Below, one piece after another: positions 12,236 through 23,600 of a stretch of DNA of 64,000 nt. Each line of letters opens with the position of its first letter. The first letter of the stretch is position 1. Source of the DNA: Triticum aestivum (taxonomy: Eukaryota; Streptophyta; Magnoliopsida; Poales; Poaceae); assembly GCF_018294505.1 (NCBI RefSeq), contig NC_057807.1, forward strand, positions 165,581,582 to 165,645,581, in the 5' to 3' direction. Made by a program: the position numbers and the translations under genes. A model generated the notes under the pieces. The model worked only from the letters and a program-made list of their open reading frames with translations, was not told the DNA's origin and did no database searches.

Positions 12236-12505
12236 ACAGACACATACACAACCAGGTGATTCCCGCGCACGGGTTGGAGTCTTCGTCGCGCCTGCGTAAA
12301 TTTGTGTTTATCTGACCTTTTCCCTATGCGAACTGACAGGTGGGACCCACAAGGAACATGGTCAATTTAACTAGTCAACATGGCGCCACGCAGACTATTT
12401 GGCCGGTCAACAGAGTGCAATCCGATGCTGAACCGTGAGCAAGTGACCGTATAATCACCGCAAAACGTATATAGTGACCGTAATCAGCTTATTCTGAAGT
12501 TCGGT

Positions 12506-14787
12506 GACCGTATTACGCTTTTCTCTCTGTAGGCCCTCCAAAACTACATCTCTACACGTTCTCGCATGTTACATCTAACAACTATGCAATACAGCACTAC
12601 TACTACACTCTAACACAATAAATCATATGTGTTTTTAGTTTTACTAGATATCATATTGTTACTTATAATTATTCAGTTTGCATACATTAAAATTGCCTTT
12701 GAAATGTATGGCCAGTATCATCTACCGCGCGGGAAAAATCCCGCCCTTTCCTGTTTAATCGGGTTTGTATCGATGGATCGTGCGAAACAGCAAAACTATA
12801 GTACTATACAGTACAAGTGACAGTTCACTGGGCCGTCGTGTCGTCTACTCCTCCGTCGTAAGAGTGGAGCGCTCGCTTTCATAAATCTTCTAGTCCCTTT
12901 CGCCGACATGTGGGACATCAAGCTACCGGGTCCACGTGCCATACCGGAATACAGTGCAGAGCAGCCGGGGTGAAGCACCCCAGTCATGGCGCCGGCGTAG
13001 TAATGAGCAATGAGGCGTCAAATCACAAAGCTGCACCTTTCCCGCAGTTAAGTTGGAGGGACGAAGTAATAATGCTAAAAAAAGAAGTTGGAGGGACGAA
13101 GCAACCATCATTTCACTCGTTGCTGAATCCGCTTCTCCCTCATCTTCTTCAACTTAACCACGTGTTGCTTCTGCCGTTGTTCTGCCTCATGTGGGACGCG
13201 GATCGGCTTGGTAAAGCACTGACACGTGGGACCGCATGTTAGCAAACCGCCAGGACAACGTCCTCTGAAAATAAGAAACCTCCCCCGCCATCCGCGCGGC
13301 AAAATCACCTCCTTTTTACTAATCTTGATTCTATAATTTTTTAGATCAATATAATTGAGATTTGTATAGATAGCACACAGGAGCAAAACCAAGTGGTACG
13401 GTTAAGGGCATCCACAATGTGTAGCCAAATGTGAAAATAGCTTTTGGCATCGTGGGAACCATTGTGGACGGTGTTGCCAAAGCCAAAAAGATGGAACCGA
13501 AGCTCCCTGATTGATTGATTGAAGGAATAGAAAAATGCAACATCTCTCCTCTTTCTCCCATGCTTGGACGCATGTAGTACAGTATAGAGCACAGAGTCTA
13601 CTCCCCTGTCCCTTCTATCACAAATCACAAAGCAGTGAGGCGTCAAATCACAAAAGCACGGACGAAGCAACCATCATTTCACTCTTCGCTGACTCCGCTT
13701 CTCCATCGTCTTCTTCGAGAAACCATCTCACCGCACTAGTACTCCTAGTAGTACTAGTCCTTTGGTTCAACGGACTTCCTGGATGCAAATAAGGCGGTTG
13801 TCTCGGCTTGCAGGCGGCACTTGCGAACGACTTACCGTGGTCTCCCTCAATGGTGTTCTCCGTCGAACGCACTTCGCCAAACCACAAAAAAAGATATTGT
13901 CAACGTCACTGCAATGGGGAAGGAACTCAAATATAGTTACTACCTCCTTTTTTCTTGTACACAAGGCCAGTATATCAAAATTATAATTTGCAAAAGGCCA
14001 CTAACACTAATCGAAGCAAAATTGATGGGGTTTGCCTCGTACTAGCAACCAAGGACATAAATATCCCTTGCATGCATGCGGAAGTGAGAAGGTTGGTTTG
14101 CATGGCGCTGCATTAATCAAGCGATGAGGAGTGAGATGGTTAGCTCTTTGGTCTTTGGAGAAAAAAATACGCATTAATTGACACGTGAAACGAGGATTTG
14201 TATCGATTAAATCCCGCGAAGGAAAACCCCGCCTTTCTTTTTTAACACTAGTACTCCTAGTACGTACGTACTTATCCTGTTTGGGTCTAGGCCTTGCATT
14301 GCCAAACTTCGCCACACATTTTTGCCAAGCTTGCCTAAAGTTTTCAAAATGAGAAGGAGGTACACTTGCGCACGGCTGTCGCGGTCGCACCGCACCCTCA
14401 CACGGTCGCTCCTGCACGCCGCGGTCGCACCGCACCCTCACACAGTCGCTCCTGCACGCCGCAAACCCAACCAAGGGAACGCACCCTCACTGACACGTGC
14501 TGTCGCATGTGAACAAACCAAACTCAGCCATCCTATCGCTGACACATAATTTTCGTTCATAGAGTATGTTTATCCAACCGCATGTTGGGGAGTATCCGTA
14601 CGGCCCGTGCGGTGGTCTGTTGGGGAAGAAGAAGAGGTGAGGAAGAAGGAAAGAAGGGTTAGGAGACGTAGGATATTCATCCAACCGCCTGAAATGGTAG
14701 ACTGACCCAAGTCAGGCGACTTGCATAACAAATATATGTTTTTACACAGCAAAAGATCCATAAAAACAACAACATAAAGAAAAACTA
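12506..14787. other. Non-coding region with dispersed direct repeats
   Basis: No gene is visible. Two related blocks are present: about 13011-13160 and about 13630-13735 share GAGGCGTCAAATCACAAA and then GACGAAGCAACCATCATTTC. A GC-rich motif near ATCGATGGATCG and a CGCGGGAAAA or CCGCG-AAGGAAAA segment recur at about 12725-12790, 14170-14240 and 19460-19550, so parts of this stretch are duplicated upstream of the TNPD gene. A GGGCATCCACAATG sequence at about 13407 resembles a Tourist-type MITE end, but no partner was found. Confidence 0.45.
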
Positions 14788-15616
14788 TCACTGCTCGCGG
14801 AAAGAGACGGCCTCGTCGTCTTTGGCTGCCGGCGCGAACCAGCCGTAGCTGCCGACGTGTGTCTCCGCACCGTGGTTGTCCTCGGCCTCCAGCTACTCGT
14901 TCAAGCGGAGCGTGCGGGCGCTCTGCACGGACGAGAGCACAGCCCGGTTCAAGTCGAGGACGTCCGGTTCCGCCTGCAGGAGGGCCTCGATGGCAGCGGC
15001 ATCCGCGCGCTCCGCGTCGAGTCGAGCCTCCGCCGCCCGGTTCAAGTCCAGGACGTCCGGTTCCGCCTGCAGGAGGGCGTCGATGAGAGCGGCATCCGCG
15101 CGCTCTGCGTCGAGTCGAGCCTCTGCCGCCCGGTTCAAGTCCAGGACGTCCGGTTCCGCCTGCAGGAGGGCCTCGATGGCAGCGGCATCCGCGCGCTCCG
15201 CCTCAAGTTGAGCCTCCGCCGCCCGGTTCACATCCACGACATCCGGTTCCGCCTGCAGGAGAGCCTCGATGGCAGCGGCATGCGCGCTCCGCGTCGAGTT
15301 GAGCCTCTGCCTCCCGGTCCTCCTTTAGTATCGCCATGTTGAACCGCTGGTCCGCCTGCACCATGGGGGACTCGGACGCCGGCACGAAGTCGACGTCCAT
15401 CGTCTCATACCCATCGGGGGCCTTCTGCGCCGCGACCTCCGCCATGAACATTGGATCGGCTTCCTCCTCCTCGTAGCTTGGCTCCAGAGAACTCGGGGAT
15501 TGGCCCGCCGCAAAGCGAGCTTGGGAACGGAGGTCTGTGGCGCCGACCGCCGCCGCGATTTCTGCGCGGCGCTCCGGCGTCAGCATCTTGTAGTAAGTGA
15601 TCTTGCGGCGCACCAT
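14788..15616 (-). pseudogene. Unknown protein with four 31-residue repeats, broken
   Basis: The frame starts at ATG 15614-15616 (MVRRKITYYKMLTPERRAEI), passes an acidic stretch (YEEEEADPMFMAEVAA) and a linker (MVQADQRFNMAILKEDREAE). It then enters a repeat whose unit reads LDAERADAAAIEALLQAE followed by PDVLDLNRAAEA, 31 residues or 93 bp, present four times (the first partly). A 2-bp deletion near 15281 shifts the frame at the first repeat, and a TAG follows LRLNE near 14895. The C-terminus then reads HVGSYGWFAPAAKDDEAVSF and FREQ, ending at 14788-14790. It is GC-rich compared with its surroundings. It may be a CACTA accessory gene or a captured host gene. I do not recognise a domain; the repeats look helical. 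Confidence 0.7.
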
Positions 15617-15950
15617 GGCTTTCCGGCGAACTAGGGGACGCTTGATGCGGGCTAGGGGATCGAAAGGTGGGGGAATGGGCTGGAGATTAGGTGTGGTTTT
15701 AGGGCAGTGGCTGGCGTAGGCCGAGCAGCGAAGGTTCTGGTGTGAATAGTGGTTCCGGTGACGACCGGTCAATCGGTTTTGACTGTACATCGCTCTTGTC
15801 GCGTTCGCGTTGCAGCCCGGCACGCTGGACCCTCCACGTCGCTCACCGAATGGAACGCGCTTCTTGCGTTTTCGCTCGCTTGTGGGACCGCAGTTGAGAG
15901 CAAACCGACGTCCCTCCCCCTCCCCGCCCGCGTCATTTATTATACTACCA

Positions 15951-15990
15951 CTCCCTCTGTTTTATGCGGAGTAAATAAAAACAGAGGGAG
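15951..15990. repeat. Miniature Stowaway-type inverted repeat
   Basis: CTCCCTCTGTTTTAT (15951-15965) and its reverse complement ATAAAAACAGAGGGAG (15975-15990) enclose about ten bases. CTCCCTCNGT is the usual terminus of grass Stowaway (Tc1/mariner) MITEs. This is probably a collapsed deletion derivative. Confidence 0.6.
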
Positions 15991-16139
15991 TATACTACGG
16001 ATGAGGATCCCCTGACGTGGCCGAACCCATTGAGTAACTGACATGCGGGGCCTAGCAAGCATGGGGTCCGCCAGTAAGTGACCGAAAGGGAGGGTAAGGC
16101 AGGGATACCTATGTCAGAGGATCCACTTCCACTACTACT

Positions 16140-17050
16140 CGCTCCTTCCATTTACTATACAGGGCCTAATGCGTTTTTCGAGGCTAACTTTGACCAAATG
16201 TTAGAGTAATAATATATGACATGCAACTTACACAAAGCATACGATCAAATTCGTATGTGAAAGGAGTTTCCAATGATATAATTTTCACATTATACATCTC
16301 ATGTACTATTAATCTTGTCAATAGTCAAATGCGGTTTTAAAAACACATTAGAGCATGGTTAATAATATAGCCAGTCGATGGCTATGAGGGACTGCCATGT
16401 CATCTATAGCCATCATCTATTATATGCACTCATACGGTAGCGTGGGTTATAACGTTGGCTATTTCCCGCAAAAAAATATGTAAGGTTGGCTATTGTATTA
16501 GTACTTTTTCCATCTCCTCTCTATCTCTTTCTTCATATTTATTGTACTAGTATTTTACTAGGAATGCGTATATAGCTAAGGCTCTTGCATGAGAGCTCAC
16601 TTCCCTTACTTTTTCACATCTCTCTCCTCCACATAGGCCCTATATAAATGGAAGGAGGGAGTACAGATGTTGTCAGTACTCCACGTGTCCTATTGGACAG
16701 GGAGCTTAAAAAATTTACTATTGGACTGGCTATACGTGGCGAAATCCTAGTAGGAAGAGCATGCGTGAGAACAAGCACATTCACGTGGTTGAAAACAAAT
16801 TCGAAACCATCTCGAGTACAAATCTAGGAGTACGTACGAATCTAACAATATTGATTGGGCGTTGTTGAATGTTGATAACTTTTTTATCAAAGTAGAGATA
16901 CTTTGACTACACATAAAACTTATATGTAAACTAGAAAGGATAGGAGGGAGTATATTGTACGTTCAAAAATGAAACGAACATTGAATACGCTTTATATATG
17001 ATTTGTGGATGCTATGATCACCGGTTCAAAATTTTGAGTCCACCTTAGGT
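16140..17050. other. AT-rich MITE remnants
   Basis: About 16165-16340 has the TTTGACCAAATGTTAGAGTAAT and ATGATATAATTTTCAC context common in Stowaway (Thalos-like) MITEs. GGAGGGAGTA termini occur near 16650 and 16942. AGAGCATGGTTAATAATATAGCC at about 16350 resembles a Tourist-type end. Full boundaries cannot be set, and no gene is present. The remainder to 17050 shows nothing. Confidence 0.4.
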
Positions 17051-17612
17051 ATCACGTGCCCCCACTCGTTCCCTCTCGATTTCATCTCGGGGTCCAGAGA
17101 TCTATTGAAAGAGGACTAGGGTGGGTACATGCGAATGATACTCAGCGGAATGTTCAAATGAGGCATGCGGGAGGATGGACTCGACTGGAGGGCGACATGA
17201 TCGATGGAGAAGAGGGTTGGAGAGGAATGAGAAATAAGCAAACGCCACATGATTATACTTGAACGGCTCAAATAAACAATAAGTTGTCTCGCTTGGCCTA
17301 CATAGTGAAAGGCCTAATGTGCAACGCGAGCACTGACGCTCGAATATGGCCGGGAAAACAGGGAAACCGACATGTGGGGCACACCTGTCGGGATGACATA
17401 TAGCGCAGACTAGTCCAATGGAGGAGCTGGCCCACGACCTCCTCGCCACCGACAACCGTTCATGTGGGTCGTCGGGGCCAACAACAGGGCGTAGCTCCAG
17501 CACCGCCTCTGAACACGGCGACCGCGGCGAGCGACACGCTCATATCGTCGCTAGGCACGGTCGATTTCAGTGTGCCGAGGGTGGCGTTAGTGTTGTGGCA
17601 CGACCAACAGTA

Positions 17613-17973
17613 TGTTTGGTTTGTGCCCAAGGTTGCCCCATCAAAGCATTGGGTAGCCAAAATTTTGGTTGAGTTATTGGTTGCCCATGATTTGGCCGAC
17701 ATTGGCAAGAAAAATGAACTAGAGTTGGCTAGAGTTCATTGGCATGCCAAAAAAATGGCAACCATCCAAACAAAGACCAATCTTTGGGTCATGACCAAAA
17801 TTTTGGTTGAGGTATTGGTTGCCCATGATTTGGCCGACATTGGCAAGAAAAATGAACTAGAGTTGGCTAGAGTTCATTGGCATGCCAAAAAAATGGCAAC
17901 CATCCAAACAAAGACCAATCTTTGGGTCATGACCAAAATTTTGGTAAGGTGCACTTTGGCCACAATCCAAACA
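17613..17973. mobile_element. PIF/Harbinger-like MITE with internal duplication
   Basis: The termini TGTTTGGTTTGTGCCCAA (17613-17630) and TTGGCCACAATCCAAACA (17956-17973) are inverted repeats with two mismatches in 18. The TGTTTGG-type terminus and 361-bp size suit a Tourist-like MITE. The flanks (GTA and CAC) do not give a clear TWA duplication, so the true ends may lie a few bases further out. Confidence 0.55.
17657..17944 (+). repeat. 138-bp tandem duplication within the MITE
   Basis: CCAAAATTTTGG occurs at 17657, 17795 and 17933, and the 138-bp blocks between them are nearly identical (one obvious difference, GAGTTATT versus GAGGTATT). Since 138 is a multiple of three, the duplication opens a 217-codon frame on the plus strand, which I regard as an artefact. 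Confidence 0.9.
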
Positions 17974-18119
17974 CACCCCAACAACCGGCTCGTCGAGGAT
18001 GCATGGGGCACCACGACCCGTACGCAGAGTAATGTAGCGCGGCAAACTGCATCCTCTGGACCTGAGACCATGCTGGATCGTCTTGCTTTTTCAATGACAT
18101 GCGGGGATCGCATGTGAGG

Positions 18120-18407
18120 AAAGGGCATCTCCAATGTTGCCACGACCGCATCTGATACCCTGGCACACCAAAACCCTCATCCCTCGCGCCGTTGCATGGT
18201 GCGTTCCCAGCTGGCGCCAGCTGCCCGCATTCATGCAGTCCGTTCGTATGTCGTCGTTAAGAGGCTCGGTGCCCTAGGAACCAACTCTGGCGACTTAATG
18301 ACGCACCCCGACACTTAGCCTCACTGGATTGCGCTACTTAAAGTGGCAACGCCCAGCTAACCTCCACACCAGAGCGCATCGTCCTCCTACTCGGCACCAC
18401 ATCCGCC
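18120..18407 (+). other. 5' flank of gene fragment
   Basis: GC-rich non-coding sequence. It opens with GGGCATCTCCAATG, a motif often found at grass MITE ends, without a visible partner. By position it would be the leader of the degenerate gene fragment that follows. Confidence 0.35.
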
Positions 18408-18803
18408 ATGACCGCAAGTGCGAACCCTCCGCGGGAGAGCTTGTCTTTGGGGATTAAGCTCTAGGTCACCGCCCTCGCTCAAGTCGCCTCTCGCGATGCA
18501 ATAGCGGCGTAGCCAGACGCGGACGCGACCGCACAAGCGGTGGCCACGCTGGCGGCCGACGACGGGAGCACCATCAACCATGCGTCCTACTTGCCGTCGT
18601 CCAACATCCGGCACCGCCGAGGTCAGGGACTCCTCCGAGGATGAGTAGTGCATGGGAGGCGGCAGGGCATGGTGTGCCAACTGGCCGGTCCGTATCCCGT
18701 GTTCTACTCTTCCTCGCCGGAGACCGCACCTTCACTTCACGGGTCTTGAACCCCGCCCCCGTACATAGAGATCACAGATGGAGGACGTCGGTCGCCGCCG
18801 TAG
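18408..18803 (+). pseudogene. Degenerate gene fragment, unknown
   Basis: From ATG 18408 the frame reads MTASANPPRESLSLGIKL, stop, VTALAQVASRDAIAA, stop, PDADATAQAVATLAADDG, and STINHASYLPSSNIRHRRGQ. It then shifts towards SSEDE and GGGRAWCANWPVRIP. Codon use and GC content look gene-like, but at least four stops and a probable frameshift are present. It could be a captured host fragment or a CACTA accessory gene. I recognise no domain. Confidence 0.4.
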
Positions 18804-18937
18804 AATAGGTTTAGGGTCGGGTTTCTTTTATTTTTCTGTACTATAAAAGTTCAAAATGTAATGAAAATCTTCCGTGTTTGCATTAATCTCGGCCGGTGCA
18901 TATGAATTTTCACAATAATATACATATTGTAGGATTA

Positions 18938-19140
18938 CTAGCAAGATGCCCATGCGTTTCACGGAAGATCAAGATCTTGTGGGAGAAAAGGATGAACGAG
19001 GGAAAGCCTTATCTGCAAATGTGGAGAGGAGTGCGGGTAAATTGTCATAGTTTCCTTCCTATCCGTTAGATATAGATCGGACGGCCTATATTGCAGGATG
19101 ACAGGCACACCATCATCACCAACTCTGCTTTTTATTGAAC
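18938..19140 (-). mobile_element. Helitron B, 3' terminal part (inverted relative of Helitron A)
   Basis: Read on the minus strand it ends CATGGGCATCTTGCTAG followed by T, with CTAG at 18938-18941. It shares most of its last 200 bases with 11640-11879, including GAGAAAAGGATGAACGAGGG and GGCACACCATCATCACCAAC read on the plus strand here. The end hairpin is decayed (CGTG-AAACG-CATG). Its 5' end was not found. Confidence 0.65.
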
Positions 19141-20652
19141 AGAGGCAAATCTAACATGCGAAGTAAAATAAACACATAGGGTCTATACATACACAATTTA
19201 TCTTAGGCACTCAAATAGTACGTCCACTACACATTCACGCATTTCACATCTTTCTACATCTACGGGAACCTAAGAAAGGGCTAACATAAATTGCCTCTCT
19301 CTCTCCTCCCCTGATTTTCATGGTGGTGGGCCCCTCCCTCCCCCCAATCTACAATCAACAGCTCACACGTTTCACATTATGTTAATTACGTAACTGGGAT
19401 TACGTAGGTGTAGCATTACTCGTCCTAAAAAACCCAAGTAAGCCAACCTCCCAGCATATCGCGCGGGAAAAGACCCAGCCACGCCGTTTTAGTCGGGATT
19501 ACCGGATTACTAGTAGTAGTATCGATGGATCGCATGAAGCAACAATTTTTATTTGAGGGGGTGAAGCACCTAGTTTAAAAGGAAAAAAGGCGGTACACTC
19601 ACAACACTCCTGTTGCGGTTGCATTGCACCCCACACACGTTCGGTCCTGCACACGGCTCACGCAAACGGAATACGCTTTGGCTTGCCTCTTCACTGACAG
19701 GTGGGACTGTACTTGGAGAAACCGACCATGCGCCAAACTCCCCCCGCCCACCGCGCAAAAATCCTCCTCCCCCCCCCCCCACTCACAAAAATTCCCCCCA
19801 AATCCGATTCAACCGCCCTTCGGCCAACTAGCCAATAATATTCCCCAAACCCACCTCCCCCCCACTCGTCCCCCTCCACTCCATTCGCTCCGCCAAAGCC
19901 GCCCTCCCCGCCGCACCGATACGACGGCGCCACGATTCGTCGATGGGACGCACGGCGATCCTCTTGCTCCCACAGTATGCTCTCGTAGACTGTCGTCCTC
20001 TAGCCGCGCCGCCTCCTCTGGCTACGTTCTTGTGGAGGCACACGGCGGTCAGCGCCGCCACCACTGGCGATGTTTGTGTGGAGACGCACGGCGGTCAGCT
20101 TCTCCCATGGTACGCGCATTCTAGACTGATGCCCCGTTCATGTCGGTGTAGCGCTGAATGTTAGCTGATAGACGCTGTTAATCTCACTGTTTGCCGAAGT
20201 AGTTTACTGTCAATATGCTCTGCTTAAGAAGCTTCCTTGCCCAGTTCTGCACTCAATCTGCTTAGCTGAGATGGCATGCCAAGGCCGATTAGTTGCTAAA
20301 ATATCCTGCCATATATTTATTGTGACATAGATTGCCATGGTCTAGTAGACAATCTGTTAGGTGAAATAGCTCTACACCATTTTATACTCGATCTTGGTAG
20401 CTGCGATGGCCTTTGATAGTTCAATGGCTACGTGCTCGACCTCATTGACTGCTGAAACAGCCTGCCATAATTTAGCACTAAAATTTGTTTGCTGAATTAG
20501 CTTTACATATATTTCGTTACTTAGGTCTGCTCATCCAAATATCTTGCCATAGCTTTTGACATCGACCTAGGTAATTTTTTTGGACTTCATAAAAAAGCAT
20601 ATAAGTTTTTCTTGTAATATCTAGTAGAAGAACTAGTTTGTATGTCTAACAG
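19141..20652 (+). other. Upstream and leader region of the TNPD-like gene
   Basis: About 19141-19440 is CT-rich. About 19441-19560 repeats sequence also present near 12725 (TATCGATGGATCG, then GAAGCAACAA or GAAACAGCAA). About 19740-20120 is C-rich with short open frames, and about 20160-20650 is AT-rich and intron-like, with three related sentences around TGCTGAAATAGC and CTGCCAT. A leader exon plus first intron before the TNPD start is plausible but not proven. Confidence 0.45.
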
Positions 20653-23600
20653 ATGGACATGACTTGGATAACTTCTGCTCAAAGATTCTCCGCTGCATAT
20701 GTCGAGGGGGTTGAAAACTTCATGAACTTTCTCAGAGCTGAGTACGGTGGTCCGAAATCAGATGTGCTCTGCCAGTGTAGCAGTTGTATGAATTCTGTTA
20801 CAAGACCCCAGTCAACTGTGCAAAATCATCTACACTTGTATGGGGTGTCGGTCACATATACAAGGTGGGTTCATCATGGTGAAGTTGTGAACGTCAATGT
20901 TATTGACTACGTGGAAGCAGAAAATCACCATCTTGATCTGCCTGATGATTAGGTGGAAGAGGAGGAGGCGGTGGTGGTGGCAGAGCCAGTGAGTTTGACC
21001 AACATTGAAACAATGCTACGAAATGCTCGTGCGTTCTATGAACTTTCACCTGTAGAAGAAAAACGGTGGGCCCGCATGTTGGAACAATGCAACATGGCTA
21101 TCACCCTAGGAAATAAGCTGTCAGTATTCTCAGCTATGGTCACCTTTCTTCAGGTGAAGACATCTGAGCGGATGACCAACAAATCATTCGATGCGATGTT
21201 GGTTGCTTTCCGCAAATCTTTCCCAGATGCATCTGAGCTGCCACACACCTACAGTAAAATGAAGAATTTCCTTCGTGCAGTTGGAATTGGATGTGATATG
21301 ATCCATGTTTGTAAGAATAATTGTGTTCTGTTCTAGAAGGATTATGCCAACTTAAGTGAATGCCCGATATGCAAATCATCAAGATGGAAAGATGGCAATG
21401 CTATGAAGAGGATTCCTCATAATGTTCTGAGACATTTTCCAATTACACCAAGATTGCAAGGTTGTTTCATGATGCTGAAACAAGAGAGGATGTACTGTAG
21501 CCTTCTAGGAACCAGGAGTACAGAGATCGGAATGTAATGAGCCATCCATCTCATGGTAGTGTGTGGAAAAGCTTCAATGATAAACACAAAAAGTTTGCTG
21601 CTGACCCGAGAAACATTAGACTTGGCTTAGATTCAGATGGATTTAACCCATTTGGCCACCAGAGCGCCACATATAGCATGTGGCCAGTGCTTGTTATCCC
21701 TTACAACATGCCTCCAAATGTCTGCACCAAAGAATCAAACTACATGATGGCCTTGCTCATCCCAGGTCCAAAAAGACCTGGAAAGGATTTTGATTTGTTC
21801 ATGGAGCCTCTTGTGGAGGAACTTCAACAACTATGGAGGAGTGTTCTCACTCGAGACCTATATAGCAGCCTACCAGCTGATTTCTTTCTGCGTGCTGTTA
21901 TAATTTGGTGCATCCATGATTATCCGGCTTTGGGCACTATGTCAGGGTGAATGACACATGGTTACAATGCATGTGTTCGCTGTGACAGGAATCCGCTGTC
22001 ATATGCAATACTTAGCAAGATCTGCTACATTGGACATCGTCGTTTCCTTGCCAAGGACAAGTCGCATCCTAGAAAATACCGAAGACATGTGTTCAACGCA
22101 AAGCATGAAAACCGTGATGCACCAAAGATGCTCACTGCCGATGAGTTGCAAGTGGAATTAGAGAAGGTTAGGCATATTACACCAGGAAACCATCCTGGTA
22201 ATGGTAGCGGGAAAAGGAAGTGCAACAGGGAAGTAGAGAGATTATTGTTTACACGCACGTCCACTTTGTGGGACTTGGAGTATTGGAAAGATTTGGATCT
22301 GCGGCATAATCTTGATGTGATGCAAATCGAGAAAAATATATGTGACAGCATTATCGGCACACTTCTTAATATTGAAGGCAAGACAAAAGATACCATAAAA
22401 TCTAGGATTGATTTGACACACCTGGGTATCAGAAAGGATTTGCAGGTGCAAGATGAAGGTAAACCACGAGATATGGCACCAGCTGTGTACGTCTTGGACA
22501 AGGTAAAAAGAAAAGAATTCTGCGAGGTCCTGTCACGTGTGAGATTCCCACATGGATTTGCTTCCAACCCTGAAAGGAGAGTTAGTGCAGATGGAAACAA
22601 GGTAAAAGGGTTGAAAACTCATGACTGCCACATCCTACTTAAAAGGGTTTTACCTGTTATTCTTACAGGATTGGGCTGCCCTGACTTATACAGAGCAGTT
22701 GCAGAGTTGGGACAATTCTTCAGGGAACTCTGCAGTAGAAATATCAGGATAGATGCTTTGAAGCGTCTTAGAGACAAGATACCAACTATCCTATGCGACC
22801 TTGAGAAGATGTATCCTCCAGCCTTCTTTGATGTGATGGTGCATTTGGCTGTTCATCTACCTCATGAGGCACTACTTAGAGGTCCAGTACAGTATGGCTG
22901 GATGTACCCTGTTAAAAGGCGGCTATGCACTTTCAAGGGCTATGTTAGGAACAGAGCTAGACCCGAGGATTCCATTGCAGAGGCCTACATTGCTACAGAG
23001 GCGTTGACATTCTGCTCAAAATACATTGAAACGGTTGATCAGCTTAGCAAAGAGGTGGGTGAAGACAATCCCGGGCTCAATCTTTTTAATTATTCTATTC
23101 GAGTTACAGGGAAGAGTCGACAAGATGACAAACCTAAAGATTTGGACAAAATGGTTTGATATGTGTTGAATAACTATCCTGAGATACTACCTTATATCAA
23201 GTAAGTGCAGTACTGCAGCTTATACATCGTAATCTACTAAACTTGCAACACATTCTTGGATATTTAGATGTTTGACGCGATCATTATGTTGTGCAGCATC
23301 TACAAAAAGGAGTTACTGCCGCAAAATCCAAGAAACATTGACAAACTGGTTATGGCAGGATTAGTGAAATGGTTCAAGAACCATGTAAGCTTTTGAATTG
23401 CACTGTCCGTTTTTTAAATATATTGAGTACATAAGATGATCAGCTTGTCTATTTTCTAACCATAGGTTAAGAAGATGCGGGAGGATGGGCAGGCAGTTGA
23501 TGATGCCCTTTACTCACTAGCAATGGGTCCTGATACTCGGGTAAGACATTATGAATCTTGTGTTGTTGGAGATGTGCACTACAACACCCTTGCACGAGAC

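Larger units (their letters stand above)
11421..12500. repeat. Long inverted repeat pair with about 0.8-kb loop
   Basis: The segment from 11421 to about 11556 (ACTTCAGAAT, then ATTACGGTCACC, GTGGTTATTATACAGTCAC, GACTAGTTGACC) recurs inverted at about 12362-12500 with moderate divergence and small gaps. Both arms contain repeated CGGTCAC. The loop includes the Helitron A end. It resembles a foldback or Mutator-like MITE with long TIRs, but I could not identify a flanking target duplication. Confidence 0.6.

Noticed and set aside
12006..12315. His/Thr/Cys-rich frames in both directions
   Set aside because: CA/CGCA low-complexity tract.
14857..15342. Plus-strand frames of 75-161 codons over the 93-bp repeats
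   Set aside because: The repeat length is divisible by three, so every frame stays open; only the minus-strand frame has non-repetitive ends and a coherent start.
17464..18117. 217-codon plus-strand open frame
   Set aside because: It runs through a MITE and its 138-bp tandem duplication (a multiple of three), which explains the length; no domain is visible.
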